A stretch of DNA of 33,883 bases from Actinomycetes bacterium. Its GTDB lineage: Bacteria; Actinomycetota; Coriobacteriia; Coriobacteriales; JAEZXW01. Location of the stretch: contig JAEZXW010000079.1 in the NCBI GenBank assembly GCA_023419515.1, positions 1 through 33,883 of the forward strand. Direction: 5' to 3'. Of this stretch, positions 24,018-32,483 are shown one piece after another; position 1 is the first letter of the stretch, and every line of letters starts with the position of its first letter. The notes beneath the pieces were generated by a model. The model was not told the origin of the DNA. It was given only the letters and a program-made list of their open reading frames with translations, and made no database searches. Made by a program: the position numbers and the translations under genes.

Positions 24018-24407
24018 ATGAAAAAGGGTCTTCAGAAGATTCTCGTTGGTGGTATTGCAACCATGATGGTCGCTTCACTCGGCCTTCTCGCTGGCTGCGG
24101 CGGCGCTCAGCAGGGCGGCAGCAACGCTGGTGCTTACAAGGATGGTAAGTACGAGGCAGTTGGTACTGGTGGTAAGGAAGGCGATGTGCCGGTAACGGTC
24201 ACCGTTGAGGGTGGCAAGATCACCGCTATCGACCTTGGTGAGAACCACGAGACCCCAGCAATGGTGGACAAGGTTCAGTCCGACTACATCCCTCGCATCA
24301 TCGAGGCTCAGACCGTTGAGGGTGTTGACGGTGCTTCAGGTGCAACCCTGACTTCTGGTGCTGTTAAGAATGGCGTTACCAAGGCTCTTGAGCAGGCTAA
24401 GAAGTAA
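24018..24407 (+). CDS. FMN-binding domain lipoprotein
   Basis: A 129-residue exported protein. The signal peptide (1-26) ends in the lipobox LLAGC with Cys27 as lipidated residue, then a Gly/Ser-rich spacer. The remainder is a single FMN_bind domain: YKDGKYEAVGTGG, VPVTVTVEGGKITAIDLGENHETP, and VDGASGATLTSGAVKNGV, where a threonine in the SGAT-type motif is the site for covalent FMN attachment in this family. Such small flavoproteins carry electrons outside the membrane. No apbE flavin transferase is visible in the window. ATG follows AAAGGA. Highly biased T-ending codons suggest strong expression. It is divergent from copA, and has its own terminator. Confidence 0.9.
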   Translation: MKKGLQKILVGGIATMMVASLGLLAGCGGAQQGGSNAGAYKDGKYEAVGTGGKEGDVPVTVTVEGGKITAIDLGENHETPAMVDKVQSDYIPRIIEAQTVEGVDGASGATLTSGAVKNGVTKALEQAKK

Positions 24408-24447
24408 TTTCGCCACGAGAGTTTGAGCTCTATCACGCTATGATGAA

Positions 24448-24477
24448 AGACCTCCTCACTGTGAGGAGGTCTTTTTT
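24448..24477 (+). terminator. Intrinsic terminator after the FMN-binding lipoprotein gene
   Basis: AGACCTCCTCAC and GTGAGGAGGTCT form a perfect stem (closing loop CTG in practice) followed by a run of T. It lies 40 bp after the lipoprotein stop. Confidence 0.92.
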
Positions 24478-24576
24478 GTACGCACATGCTTTCTGAGCAT
24501 TGGCACAAAGTAGCTCAAGGGTATCACCGCTTATTTTGTCCGACTATTCGACCGATCCAAACCCAACAACACTTCC

Positions 24577-25971
24577 ATGCCACTTCGTAACTTGAGGTTT
24601 CCTCGCTCTCAAACTGCATCGCACAGCATGACCCAGGGATCGCTCAGCCTATCCCTAATCAACTTTGCTGTACCGCTCTTTTTATCAGGGCTTTTACAGC
24701 TCATGTATGGCATGGTCGACATGATTTACATCGGCCAGTTCGACGGACCTTTAGGCTCTGGCGCCATTGGTGCGAGTGCAGTCATCATCACCTGTCTCAT
24801 TGGCATCATGACGGGTGTTTCAACGGGAGCTTCTATCGCGATCTCGCATGCCCACGGTAGGAACGATACAAACCAGGTGCGCCAGCTCACCGTCACTGCG
24901 CTTATCCTGTCACTCGCAATCGGCGTTACCCTCGTGGTGATTGGCTTTATCATCATCGAACCCATACTTTTAACCCTCAACACACCCGCCGAAATTTTGG
25001 CTGATGCTCTTACCTACGCGCGGATCTTTTTGATCGGTAGCTTACCAATGATGATCTACAACATGGCAGCTGGCATCATTCGCGCTCAGGGCAATTCACG
25101 CGGGCCACTCATCATTGTGGCGGCAGGCGGCGTGCTTAACGTCATCATGGGCTACTTCTTTATGGGGCTTTTTAACTGGGGGGTCTTTGGTGCCGGTATC
25201 TCAACCTTGATCTCACAATTTTTCTGCATGGTCTTTGCTCTCACGCTCTTGCAAAAGATGCATGGGGTAATCATCACCTCAACTTGCATGCATGACTTTG
25301 ACCCACAGGCCATGCGTCTCATTTTATCGCTCGGCTTGCCTGCGGGGTTTCAGGCAGTTGCCCTCACGCTTTCAAACGTGGTCGTACAATACGCTGTCAA
25401 TGACCTCGGAAGCACTCCTGTAGCGGCGCTCGCCATCTACTTTAAGCTCGAAAATATCATCTGGCTGCCCTGCATGACGCTCAACCAGGCGCTCATGATC
25501 TTTGTGGGGCAAAACATCGGTGCTCGTCAACCACGCCGTGCCACTTATGGCGTTATCGGCACGACCCTTATCGGTGCGCTGGTGATTGGAATCATGGGGG
25601 TATTATGCATTGCTGGTTTTCCTTGGCTAGCAGCACTCTTTACCACCGATCACCTCGTTTATAAGGCGCTGTGGCAGATCTGTCTCATCAGCCTGCCGTT
25701 CTATTGGATCTACGGTATCTACGAGGCGCTCAACGGAGCGCTCAAGGGTTTTGGCTCCACCACGGTATCCCTTATCATCACTGTGCTTACGCTCTGTGGC
25801 ATGAGATCTGCTTACCTGCTCTTGATCGCTCGTCCAGCAGGCGCACTTGACATCACGATCTACGCCTTCCCGATCGCCTGGACACTCGCTGCCCTGCTTT
25901 GCGCCAGCGTGCTAGTATGGCTGTTGCACAAAGCTTGCAAGCAGGGGGATTTAAGACATGAGAGTATTTAG
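24577..25971 (+). CDS. MATE family multidrug/metabolite efflux transporter
   Basis: A 464-residue integral membrane protein of about 12 helices. It matches MATE transporters: an N-terminal FAVPLFLSGLLQLMYGMVDMIYIG segment spread over residues 30-54, the SVA/GASAV-like IGASAVIITCLIG stretch, STGASIAISHAHGRND, and NMAAGIIRAQGNSRGPLII, with the mirrored second half from about residue 245. These pumps export cationic compounds using H+ or Na+. The start is uncertain: ATG at 24577 and ATG at 24628 both lack a clear Shine-Dalgarno sequence. A weak promoter (TTGGCA, 16 bp, TATCAC) lies at 24500-24527. The substrate is unknown. Confidence 0.9.
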   Translation: MPLRNLRFPRSQTASHSMTQGSLSLSLINFAVPLFLSGLLQLMYGMVDMIYIGQFDGPLGSGAIGASAVIITCLIGIMTGVSTGASIAISHAHGRNDTNQVRQLTVTALILSLAIGVTLVVIGFIIIEPILLTLNTPAEILADALTYARIFLIGSLPMMIYNMAAGIIRAQGNSRGPLIIVAAGGVLNVIMGYFFMGLFNWGVFGAGISTLISQFFCMVFALTLLQKMHGVIITSTCMHDFDPQAMRLILSLGLPAGFQAVALTLSNVVVQYAVNDLGSTPVAALAIYFKLENIIWLPCMTLNQALMIFVGQNIGARQPRRATYGVIGTTLIGALVIGIMGVLCIAGFPWLAALFTTDHLVYKALWQICLISLPFYWIYGIYEALNGALKGFGSTTVSLIITVLTLCGMRSAYLLLIARPAGALDITIYAFPIAWTLAALLCASVLVWLLHKACKQGDLRHESI

Positions 25972-26086
25972 CTCTATCGACAAATTCCGCCGCAACGAGC
26001 CCAGATCTGTCACTGAACGAGCACAGAGCAAACGCATCCCAAACCACCCTCAAAGGAGCACCAATGCCTCATCTTTCGCCCGCTGA
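25958..26086 (+). CDS. Possible small ORF (42 codons) bridging the MATE and chorismate mutase genes
   Basis: ATG at 25958 follows AGGGGGA by 8 bases and opens a 42-codon basic frame (MRVFSSIDKFRRNEPRSVTE...) that overlaps the end of the MATE gene and the start of the next gene. I recognise no family. The strong ribosome site may have a coupling role, or the ORF may be chance; low confidence. Confidence 0.25.
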   Translation: MRVFSSIDKFRRNEPRSVTERAQSKRIPNHPQRSTNASSFAR

Positions 26087-26399
26087 TTCTCATGAGACGC
26101 AAGCGACCTTAAGCCAGCTTCGCCAAACCATCGATAAGCTTGATCAAACAATCGTTGCCACCCTCGTTGCTCGTCTTAAAACAAGCGCCCAGGTGGCAGC
26201 ACTTAAATCTCATACCGGAATGACGCTCGCCAAGGATGAGACCCGCGAGGCATTTATTATCAAAAAAGTAACTGACTCTGCACTTGAGCTTGGTGCAAGT
26301 GAACTTGCTGCGCAAAGAATTGCTAAAATTTACTGCGATTTGCTTGACCATTCTCGGGTACACCAACTCGACTCCCTTGAAGATCAATTGAATAAATAA
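26064..26399 (+). CDS. Chorismate mutase, AroQ (type II) family
   Basis: A 111-residue all-helical protein. The AroQ pattern is visible: LRQTIDKLDQTIVATLVARLKTS in helix 1 (conserved Arg and ID/D residues), VAALKSHTGM and KDETREAFIIKKV, ending in a helix with YCDLLDHSRVHQ. It converts chorismate to prephenate for phenylalanine and tyrosine synthesis. No DAHP synthase or prephenate dehydratase domain is fused and no other aromatic pathway gene is near, so this is a free-standing domain. Start ATG has AAAGGAG about 8 bases upstream. Confidence 0.85.
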   Translation: MPHLSPADSHETQATLSQLRQTIDKLDQTIVATLVARLKTSAQVAALKSHTGMTLAKDETREAFIIKKVTDSALELGASELAAQRIAKIYCDLLDHSRVHQLDSLEDQLNK

Positions 26400-26462
26400 C
26401 ACAATTGTCGGGTAGTAACTAAGATTCTGTTAGTCCCATCACTTCCATCAGATTGAAACTCT

Positions 26463-28103
26463 ATGATCGTAAGCCTTGTTGTTGCATCAATTGTCATTCT
26501 TTCTGCCATCGTGCTCTCAAAGGTTTCCGCTAAGCTAGGCGTTTCCTCGCTGTTGATCTTTTTAGCGCTGGGGATGTTCTTTGGTTCCGATGGCCCTGTT
26601 GGCATTCAGTTTGCCGACTTTGTATTAACCGAACAGCTGTGCACCATCGGGCTTATTTTTATTATGTTCTACGGTGGTTTTGGCATGAGCTGGAAGGCAG
26701 CGCGCCCCGTTGCTGGGCAGGCTATCTTGCTCTCGAGCGCGGGCACCATCGTTACCGGCGTGATTGTCGGTATATTCACACATTACGTACTCAAATTTGG
26801 TCTTGCCGAGAGCTTTTTGCTTGGTGCACTTATCTCATCCACCGATGCTGCAAGCGTGTTTTCGATCCTGCGTCAACGCAAGCTCAACCTCAAAAACGGT
26901 CTTGCCTCGCTTCTCGAAATGGAATCAGGTTCAAACGATCCTTTTGCTTACCTGTTAACCATCGTCGGCCTATCGCTGGTTGCTGCTGGCATTCAGGGTG
27001 GAGAGCTTGCTCTCGTAGTTGGCAAGCAGCTCATCTTTGGCGCTGTCATTGGCTTTGGCCTAGCGTGGCTTGCCATCCAAATCACCAAACGCTTTACCTT
27101 TTCTGACGAAGGATACGACGCTCTCTTTTTGCTCGCGGTGGCACTTTTGGCTTACGGTCTTCCCAGTCTCATCGATGGCAATGGCTATCTTGCCGTCTAC
27201 ATCGCAGGTGTCATGATCGGTAACACGCATCTTGCAAACAAGACAAACATTGTCCACTTCTTTGATGGTCTCACGCATCTATGGCAGATTGTCATCTTCT
27301 TTATCTTTGGTCTGTTTGCCTTTCCCTCACGCCTACCCGACACCTTTCTCCCTGCGCTCGTCGTATTTGCAGTGCTTACCTTTGTTGCACGTCCATTGGG
27401 CATGCTCGCCTTTTTGGCACCGTTCAAGCGCAGCGTCCGAGAAATTACGCTCGTTTCTGCTGCTGGCCTTCGTGGTGCTGCATCACTCGTTTTTGCGGTC
27501 ATTGCTCTGAGCGCGCTTACCAAGGCGGGAAGTCCCATCAGCTTTGACATCTATCACATCGTCTTTTGGATCGTGCTCTTCTCCATCGCCTTGCAGGGTA
27601 CTGTCTTGGCTCCCATCGCCCGATCACTCGATCTCGTTGATGATTCTGATTCGGTCATGAAAACCTTTACCGACTATATCGATGAGCATGACTTTACCCT
27701 CTATGAGATCCCCGTTAAGGCAGGCGGCCTTTTGGCTAATAAACCCTTGCGCGAGGTCGAACTTCCCCACCAAGGCCTGGCGATCTTAGTCAAACGAGAT
27801 AAACAGCGCATCCTGCCGCAGGGAAACACAGTGCTCAAAGCCAATGATCACCTTGTTGTTGCAGCACCAAACTTAAACAATAATGATCTTGATGACCTAG
27901 AACTCAATGAGGTAAAGCTCACCGCCAAGCACCCATGGTTCGGCAAACAAATTCGCCAGATCGATCTTGAACAAGACGCTCTGGTTGTACTTGTTAAGAA
28001 GCCAAACGGCAAAGCGCTCATCCCCAGCGGCAACACACTGCTTGAAGCAAGCGACACCCTCGTCATCTCCAATCACAGCAGCCTTGCTGAGGGAGTGGAC
28101 TAA
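26463..28103 (+). CDS. Cation/proton antiporter of the NhaP2/CvrA type with C-terminal RCK_C domains
   Basis: A 546-residue protein. About 12-13 membrane helices fill residues 1-390, with the CPA motif SSTDAASVFSILRQRKLN and the MESGSNDPFAY motif whose acidic residues bind the cation, and FAVIALSALTKAG near the end. Residues about 405-546 contain two small regulatory RCK_C-like repeats (ITEIPVKAG-like EIPVKAGGLLANKPLREVELP and its second copy HPWFGKQIRQIDLEQDALVV). These proteins exchange K+ or Na+ for H+. Start ATG at 26463 lacks a clear Shine-Dalgarno sequence. maf starts 2 bp after its stop. Confidence 0.9.
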   Translation: MIVSLVVASIVILSAIVLSKVSAKLGVSSLLIFLALGMFFGSDGPVGIQFADFVLTEQLCTIGLIFIMFYGGFGMSWKAARPVAGQAILLSSAGTIVTGVIVGIFTHYVLKFGLAESFLLGALISSTDAASVFSILRQRKLNLKNGLASLLEMESGSNDPFAYLLTIVGLSLVAAGIQGGELALVVGKQLIFGAVIGFGLAWLAIQITKRFTFSDEGYDALFLLAVALLAYGLPSLIDGNGYLAVYIAGVMIGNTHLANKTNIVHFFDGLTHLWQIVIFFIFGLFAFPSRLPDTFLPALVVFAVLTFVARPLGMLAFLAPFKRSVREITLVSAAGLRGAASLVFAVIALSALTKAGSPISFDIYHIVFWIVLFSIALQGTVLAPIARSLDLVDDSDSVMKTFTDYIDEHDFTLYEIPVKAGGLLANKPLREVELPHQGLAILVKRDKQRILPQGNTVLKANDHLVVAAPNLNNNDLDDLELNEVKLTAKHPWFGKQIRQIDLEQDALVVLVKKPNGKALIPSGNTLLEASDTLVISNHSSLAEGVD

Positions 28104-28105
28104 CC

Positions 28106-28729
28106 TTGATTCTTGCTTCTGCTTCACCTCGCCGACAAGCACTCTTACGGCACGTAGTGCAGAGGGCTAATTTTAAGGTCATGCCAGCCACCATCGATGA
28201 GGTAGCGCTGCTTGATGAGCTCTCCACAGCGTGCAAGACGGTCGAGGATCTGGTAGCAACGCTTGCGCTACACAAGGCACTTGCCGTTGCTCAAACAACA
28301 GCCGATCCCTGCATCCTGGGGGCTGATACCGTGATTGCCTTGCCTACGAACGAAACGCACACCACGCTCACGTCGCAAATCCTCGGCAAGCCACGCGATC
28401 TTGAGCACGCGCGCGCGATGATCAAGGCAATGGCAGGGAAAACTCACCGAGTTATCACGGGTTGTGCTCTCGTCGATTCAACCGCTCAGCCCTTTGTGAC
28501 TGACGCGTGGAGCGCCATAGCGCATGTTACATTTTATCCACTGTCTGATGATGAAATCGATAGCTATCTTGAAGTAGCTGGTACCTCACTGTTAGACAAG
28601 GCAGGGGCATATGCTATTCAAGAGCATGGGCGCACGCTCATTGAGTCAATCAACGGAAGTTACGACGTCATCGTTGGACTGCCCGTGGCACAATTAATTC
28701 ACGAGAAGGGTGCGTGGTTTCGCCCCTAA
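28106..28729 (+). CDS. maf: Maf-family nucleoside triphosphate pyrophosphatase
   Basis: A 207-residue enzyme that hydrolyses non-canonical or modified nucleotides to the monophosphate. Visible motifs: LASASPRRQALLRH at the N-terminus, GADTVIAL, GKPRDLEHARAMI, HRVITGCALVD and the YLEVAGTSLLDKAGAYAIQEHG segment. Starts at a TTG codon (28106), the only start that keeps the conserved ILASASPRR end; GAGGGAG ends about 10 bases upstream within the antiporter gene, so translation is probably coupled. Confidence 0.93.
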   Translation: MILASASPRRQALLRHVVQRANFKVMPATIDEVALLDELSTACKTVEDLVATLALHKALAVAQTTADPCILGADTVIALPTNETHTTLTSQILGKPRDLEHARAMIKAMAGKTHRVITGCALVDSTAQPFVTDAWSAIAHVTFYPLSDDEIDSYLEVAGTSLLDKAGAYAIQEHGRTLIESINGSYDVIVGLPVAQLIHEKGAWFRP

Positions 28730-28834
28730 ACAACATGATCGCTCGCCACGATAAGCACCACAAACACTTGCCTTCCTCGCGTATCCAATAGGCAAACATT
28801 GCAACCGCAACAAACCCGCGTAAGGAATCCCGCT

Positions 28835-29851
28835 ATGACCGCTCACAATTCCATCATCTCCCCTGTTAATCCGCATAAACTTGCTGAGTTTGGTATCGGC
28901 ATTGGGCATACGAGCCACCCAATGCTGGGCACAGGTATGACAGTTATCACTGCAGCGCGCGGAGCAAGCGCTGGAGTTGACGTACGAGGCGGCGGTCCGG
29001 CCACCCGTGAAACCGAGCTCTTGGCTGCGCACAACCTCGTTGAAAAGGTGCATGCCATCGTCTTAAGCGGTGGATCTGCCTTTGGTTTGGCATGCGTCCA
29101 AGGTGTGGTCGAAAAGCTCGAGCAAATAGGCATTGGCCTGAATGTTGGGCCTACGGTCGTGCCCATCGTTCCTGCGGCGTGCCTATTTGATCTCAACTTT
29201 ATTCAACATGAGGTTCGCCCAACCCCGCAAGATGGTGCCGCGGCCACTATGCAAGCGCTTAACAACCCTGATTATCTGAGCCAGGGAAACGTAGGAGCTG
29301 GCACAGGAGCGACAGTCGGCAAGGTCTTAGGGCCTGCGTGGGCTACCAAGGGAGGGCTTGGCATCGCAGGCATGCAATCGGGTGAGCTTTATGCCTTTGC
29401 TGTCTGTGCATGCAACGCCTTGGGCGACATCATCGATCCTACTACCAACGAGATCGTCGCAGGCATCCAGCTGACCAACCCGCACGCAATAAGCAATTCA
29501 CGCGATGCCCTGCTCCACACAACCCTTGCCAGCGACGGCAAGATGCCGCTTTCGGGCACCAACACTACAATCTCGTGCGTGATTACGAATGCAACGCTCA
29601 CCAAAGCGCAATGTACCAAGGTGGCACAGATTGCCCACGATGCCTATGCACGCTGCATTAACCCAACGCACACCACCAACGACGGTGATACGATTTTTTG
29701 TCTAGCAACGGGAGATTTGCCTTTTAAGGCAGGACACGTGGATGCAGCTGGCGTTTTGTGTGAGACAGCGCTTGAGCAGGCAATTATGAATGCCGTGCGC
29801 CACGCTGAACCGCTCAATAACCCTCAAGCCGCAGCTGCTCCAAAGTCCTAA
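28835..29851 (+). CDS. P1 family (DmpA/NylC-like) autoprocessing hydrolase
   Basis: A 338-residue Ntn-type hydrolase. Features: GIGHTSHPMLGTGMTVI at the N-terminus, VDVRGGGPATRET, VLSGGSAFGLACVQGV, GAGTGATVGK and, near residue 240, GTNTTISCVITNATL where the Asn-Thr bond is the likely self-cleavage site leaving threonine as nucleophile. Relatives include aminopeptidase DmpA and the nylon oligomer hydrolase NylC; the substrate here is not predictable. ATG at 28835 has AAGGA upstream; a longer frame from 28799 is less likely. Its stop overlaps that of the convergent glycosyltransferase by 3 bp. Confidence 0.88.
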   Translation: MTAHNSIISPVNPHKLAEFGIGIGHTSHPMLGTGMTVITAARGASAGVDVRGGGPATRETELLAAHNLVEKVHAIVLSGGSAFGLACVQGVVEKLEQIGIGLNVGPTVVPIVPAACLFDLNFIQHEVRPTPQDGAAATMQALNNPDYLSQGNVGAGTGATVGKVLGPAWATKGGLGIAGMQSGELYAFAVCACNALGDIIDPTTNEIVAGIQLTNPHAISNSRDALLHTTLASDGKMPLSGTNTTISCVITNATLTKAQCTKVAQIAHDAYARCINPTHTTNDGDTIFCLATGDLPFKAGHVDAAGVLCETALEQAIMNAVRHAEPLNNPQAAAAPKS

Positions 29852-30876
29852 TTAAACTTAAAGATATGACGGGCAACCCGATAAAATGGAATCGAGAGCT
29901 TGCCTGGAAGGTTTGAACCCCAGCCCAAGAATGACGTGCGACACTGGCGATACATCTTCTTGTCAAACTGCTCGAGATGACGCCAGAGCTCTTTGAGCTC
30001 AGGAATCGCATCGGGATCATCCGACATGCGACAAAAGATCGAGGATACCGCCATGATCATCGCGATGTAGCTCACCATGTACTTTTGCAGGCGCTCAGAC
30101 TTAACCTCGTCATAGATGTGATACGAGTCGATCATGATACGAGTCACGCGCAATTGGTGATCAAGACGCGAAAGCATGACTCGCTCATTAACGCTCTGGT
30201 CTTCTCGGCCAATAAAATAACGATACAGGTCAACGTCCTCATACCACAAAGTCTCAACATGCGGCAGTGGCACGTAGGCATAGATGTTATCAACGTAGAA
30301 GGTATGGCGCGGCATTGGGAGGTTACACGAGCGAACCATCTCAGTGCGATAAGTCAGCGCATGCATCAAAAGATTCTCATGGAGCGAAAACGTCGCCGAC
30401 TCTTCCCAGGTAAAAATCCTGTTTTGTGGCAGCGTATTGCGATAGTGAATGCAAACCTGAGCGTTGTCGTTTGCATGTTCATAGACGTAATTACTCACGA
30501 TAAGATCAACACATTGATCATCACGGATAAAGTGGCGGATACGGTCGAGCACCCGCTGCATGGCAGGCACATCAACCCAGTCGTCCGAATCAACAACTCT
30601 AAAATAGCGACCCTGAGCACGCTCAAGCGCAGCCATAACCGCAGCACCGTGACCCCCATTTTCTTGGTGAACTGCTACGATCATGTCGGGATGACGACGC
30701 ACCCATTCATCGGCCTTTTCAGCGGTATTGTCCTTTTGAGAGCCGTCGTTGACGATGATAATTTCGATATCACGCTGGTCGCTCGCTGCATCAACCAACG
30801 ATTGAATGCAGTGATCCATGTATTCAGCTGAGTTGTAACAAGGAACTCCAACCGACAGAATTTTTTGACCCGCCAT
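29848..30876 (-). CDS. Family 2 glycosyltransferase
   Basis: A 342-residue GT-A fold enzyme. N-terminal SVGVPCYNSAEYMDHCIQSL is the donor-binding start, followed by IIIVNDGSQKDNT, QENGGHGAAV and the metal-binding DSDDW (96-100). No membrane helix is visible, so it should act at the cytoplasmic face. It follows glf by 17 bp in the same operon, suggesting that it may use UDP-galactofuranose or build a surface glycan, but this is inference. AGGAG lies 11 bases before the ATG. No terminator is evident at its 3' end, where it meets the convergent P1 hydrolase gene. Confidence 0.88.
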   Translation of the reverse strand: MAGQKILSVGVPCYNSAEYMDHCIQSLVDAASDQRDIEIIIVNDGSQKDNTAEKADEWVRRHPDMIVAVHQENGGHGAAVMAALERAQGRYFRVVDSDDWVDVPAMQRVLDRIRHFIRDDQCVDLIVSNYVYEHANDNAQVCIHYRNTLPQNRIFTWEESATFSLHENLLMHALTYRTEMVRSCNLPMPRHTFYVDNIYAYVPLPHVETLWYEDVDLYRYFIGREDQSVNERVMLSRLDHQLRVTRIMIDSYHIYDEVKSERLQKYMVSYIAMIMAVSSIFCRMSDDPDAIPELKELWRHLEQFDKKMYRQCRTSFLGWGSNLPGKLSIPFYRVARHIFKFN

Positions 30877-30893
30877 ACCAGCAATAACTCCTA

Positions 30894-32096
30894 TCAGCGT
30901 TCAGGCACAATTGAGTCGATAAGATCAAGAGCACTCGCAACAACCGCATCCATATCGTAATACCGATATTCTGCCAACCGACCAACCGGATAAAAAGCTG
31001 GAATTTCTTGGGCGCGTTTGGCGTAGCGCTCATATCGCTCTTGGTTTTCCTGATTGATAATAGCGTAATATGGGATCTGATCCGTCTTTGGATGGTATTC
31101 ACATGAATACTCTTTGAGGATAGTCGTGACCCCATCGATCATCTGACCAGTGAGGTGCTTAAACTCCGTAATACGCGTAAACGCCTCTTCCTCTGTGGTG
31201 TAATTTACCGTACCCACGGGCTGGAACTCATCTTGCTGATAAGTCTCAAACACCATGTCGAGCGAGCGATACGGCAGCTCACCAAACTCAAAATCAAAAA
31301 GCTCATCGAGCGGACCGGTGTAGATCACCGTACCCGAGAATTGCTCGCCCTCAACGGTGAGCGCCTGTGGCGCTACCTCAAGTACTGAACACGCGTCCAA
31401 ACCAGTGACAACATCGATCAAATCGTGGTCGAGCATCTTTTCAACAAGTGACGTGTAGCCATCGAGTGGCATGCCCTGATACGTATTCGTAAAGTAGCGA
31501 TCATCATCGCCGATCATTACCGGCACGCGTCCTGTGACGGCAGGATCAACCTCATCGGGAGTTTGCCCCCACTGCTTTAAGGTGTAGTGCAAAAAAATGT
31601 TTTCGTAAACATAATCGGCAACTCGCTTCAGGTCATCATCCTGAGACTCACGCATCTCATGCAGGCGAATCTTAGTATTCTCGCCAAAAAGACGCACGAG
31701 CTTTTGATAGATTCGCTCGCCCTCTTCCTCACCAAAGGCATGAATGAGGCCTTGATGGTTAAACGGCACCGGAATCAGGCTGCCGTGAATATTAGCAAGC
31801 ACGCGGTGTTCGTAATCACGCCAGGCAGTAAAGCGCGACAGAAAGGTAAAAACGCGCTCGTTATCGGTGTGAAAAATATGCGGTCCAAAAGCATGAATGA
31901 GCACACCTGCCTCATCGAGGCGGTCATAAGCATTGCCGGCGATGTGATCACGTTTTTCGATGACGATCACACGACTTGATTGCCGCTCTGCCAAAGCACG
32001 AGCGCAGGTAGCACCCGCAAGGCCAGCACCTACCACAATGACGTCATAATCGAGAAGCAGCTTGGGATCATGCAAAATATCTGAGTCGCAACGCAT
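30894..32096 (-). CDS. glf: UDP-galactopyranose mutase
   Basis: A 400-residue flavoenzyme that interconverts UDP-galactopyranose and UDP-galactofuranose. It has the Rossmann GAGLAGATCARALAE (23-37), EKRDHIAGNAYD, the HIFHTDNERVFTFLSRFT block, RVPVMIGDDDRYFTNTYQG and the C-terminal FYPVGRLAEYRYYDMD, all diagnostic of Glf. The N-terminus carries about 15 extra residues before the FAD motif. The gene has a weak Shine-Dalgarno sequence and lies 5 bp after the HIT gene. Its product is the precursor for galactofuranose in lipopolysaccharide-like or capsular glycans. Confidence 0.96.
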   Translation of the reverse strand: MRCDSDILHDPKLLLDYDVIVVGAGLAGATCARALAERQSSRVIVIEKRDHIAGNAYDRLDEAGVLIHAFGPHIFHTDNERVFTFLSRFTAWRDYEHRVLANIHGSLIPVPFNHQGLIHAFGEEEGERIYQKLVRLFGENTKIRLHEMRESQDDDLKRVADYVYENIFLHYTLKQWGQTPDEVDPAVTGRVPVMIGDDDRYFTNTYQGMPLDGYTSLVEKMLDHDLIDVVTGLDACSVLEVAPQALTVEGEQFSGTVIYTGPLDELFDFEFGELPYRSLDMVFETYQQDEFQPVGTVNYTTEEEAFTRITEFKHLTGQMIDGVTTILKEYSCEYHPKTDQIPYYAIINQENQERYERYAKRAQEIPAFYPVGRLAEYRYYDMDAVVASALDLIDSIVPER

Positions 32097-32101
32097 AGAA
32101 C

Positions 32102-32470
32102 TTAGATCAATCCTTCATTCAAAGTTTTTCCGCCAAGCACATGAACGTGGAAGTGAAATACTGTCTGACCAGCTGCTTTACCGCAGTTTGTGATCAGTCG
32201 ATAGCCACTTTCATCAATTCCTTTTATGCGAGCAACTTCTGCCGCAGCCTCAAAGACAGCCGCCAAAATATGACTTGGAACCTTATCTTGGACTGACGCA
32301 TAGTGTGCCTTAGGAATCACGAGGACGTGCACGGGTGCCTGAGGGGTATTATCGTCAAATGCAATGACATCATTGGTCTCATAGATGATGCTTGCTGGGA
32401 TTTCTTTGTTGGCGATCTTACAAAAAATACAGGTGGGATCGTATCCGCCGTGAAATTCACTTGCTGCCAT
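32102..32470 (-). CDS. HIT (histidine triad) family protein, HINT type
   Basis: A 122-residue nucleotide hydrolase. CIFCKI (zinc-type cysteines 14 and 17) begins the domain; PVHVLVIPKAHYAS and the triad HFHVHVL (His106, 108, 110) follow. HINT proteins cleave AMP from lysine or nucleoside phosphoramidates; the natural substrate is not known. ATG at 32470 follows AGGGGAG; the longer frame to 32524 runs into xseB. It is between xseB and glf with gaps of 13 and 5 bp. Confidence 0.92.
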   Translation of the reverse strand: MAASEFHGGYDPTCIFCKIANKEIPASIIYETNDVIAFDDNTPQAPVHVLVIPKAHYASVQDKVPSHILAAVFEAAAEVARIKGIDESGYRLITNCGKAAGQTVFHFHVHVLGGKTLNEGLI

Positions 32471-32483
32471 AGATGTCTCCCCT

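Noticed and set aside
29977..30831. Plus-strand open frame of 284 codons opposite the glycosyltransferase gene
   Set aside because: The antisense protein shows no recognised motifs, while the minus-strand frame has complete family 2 glycosyltransferase motifs and an operon position.
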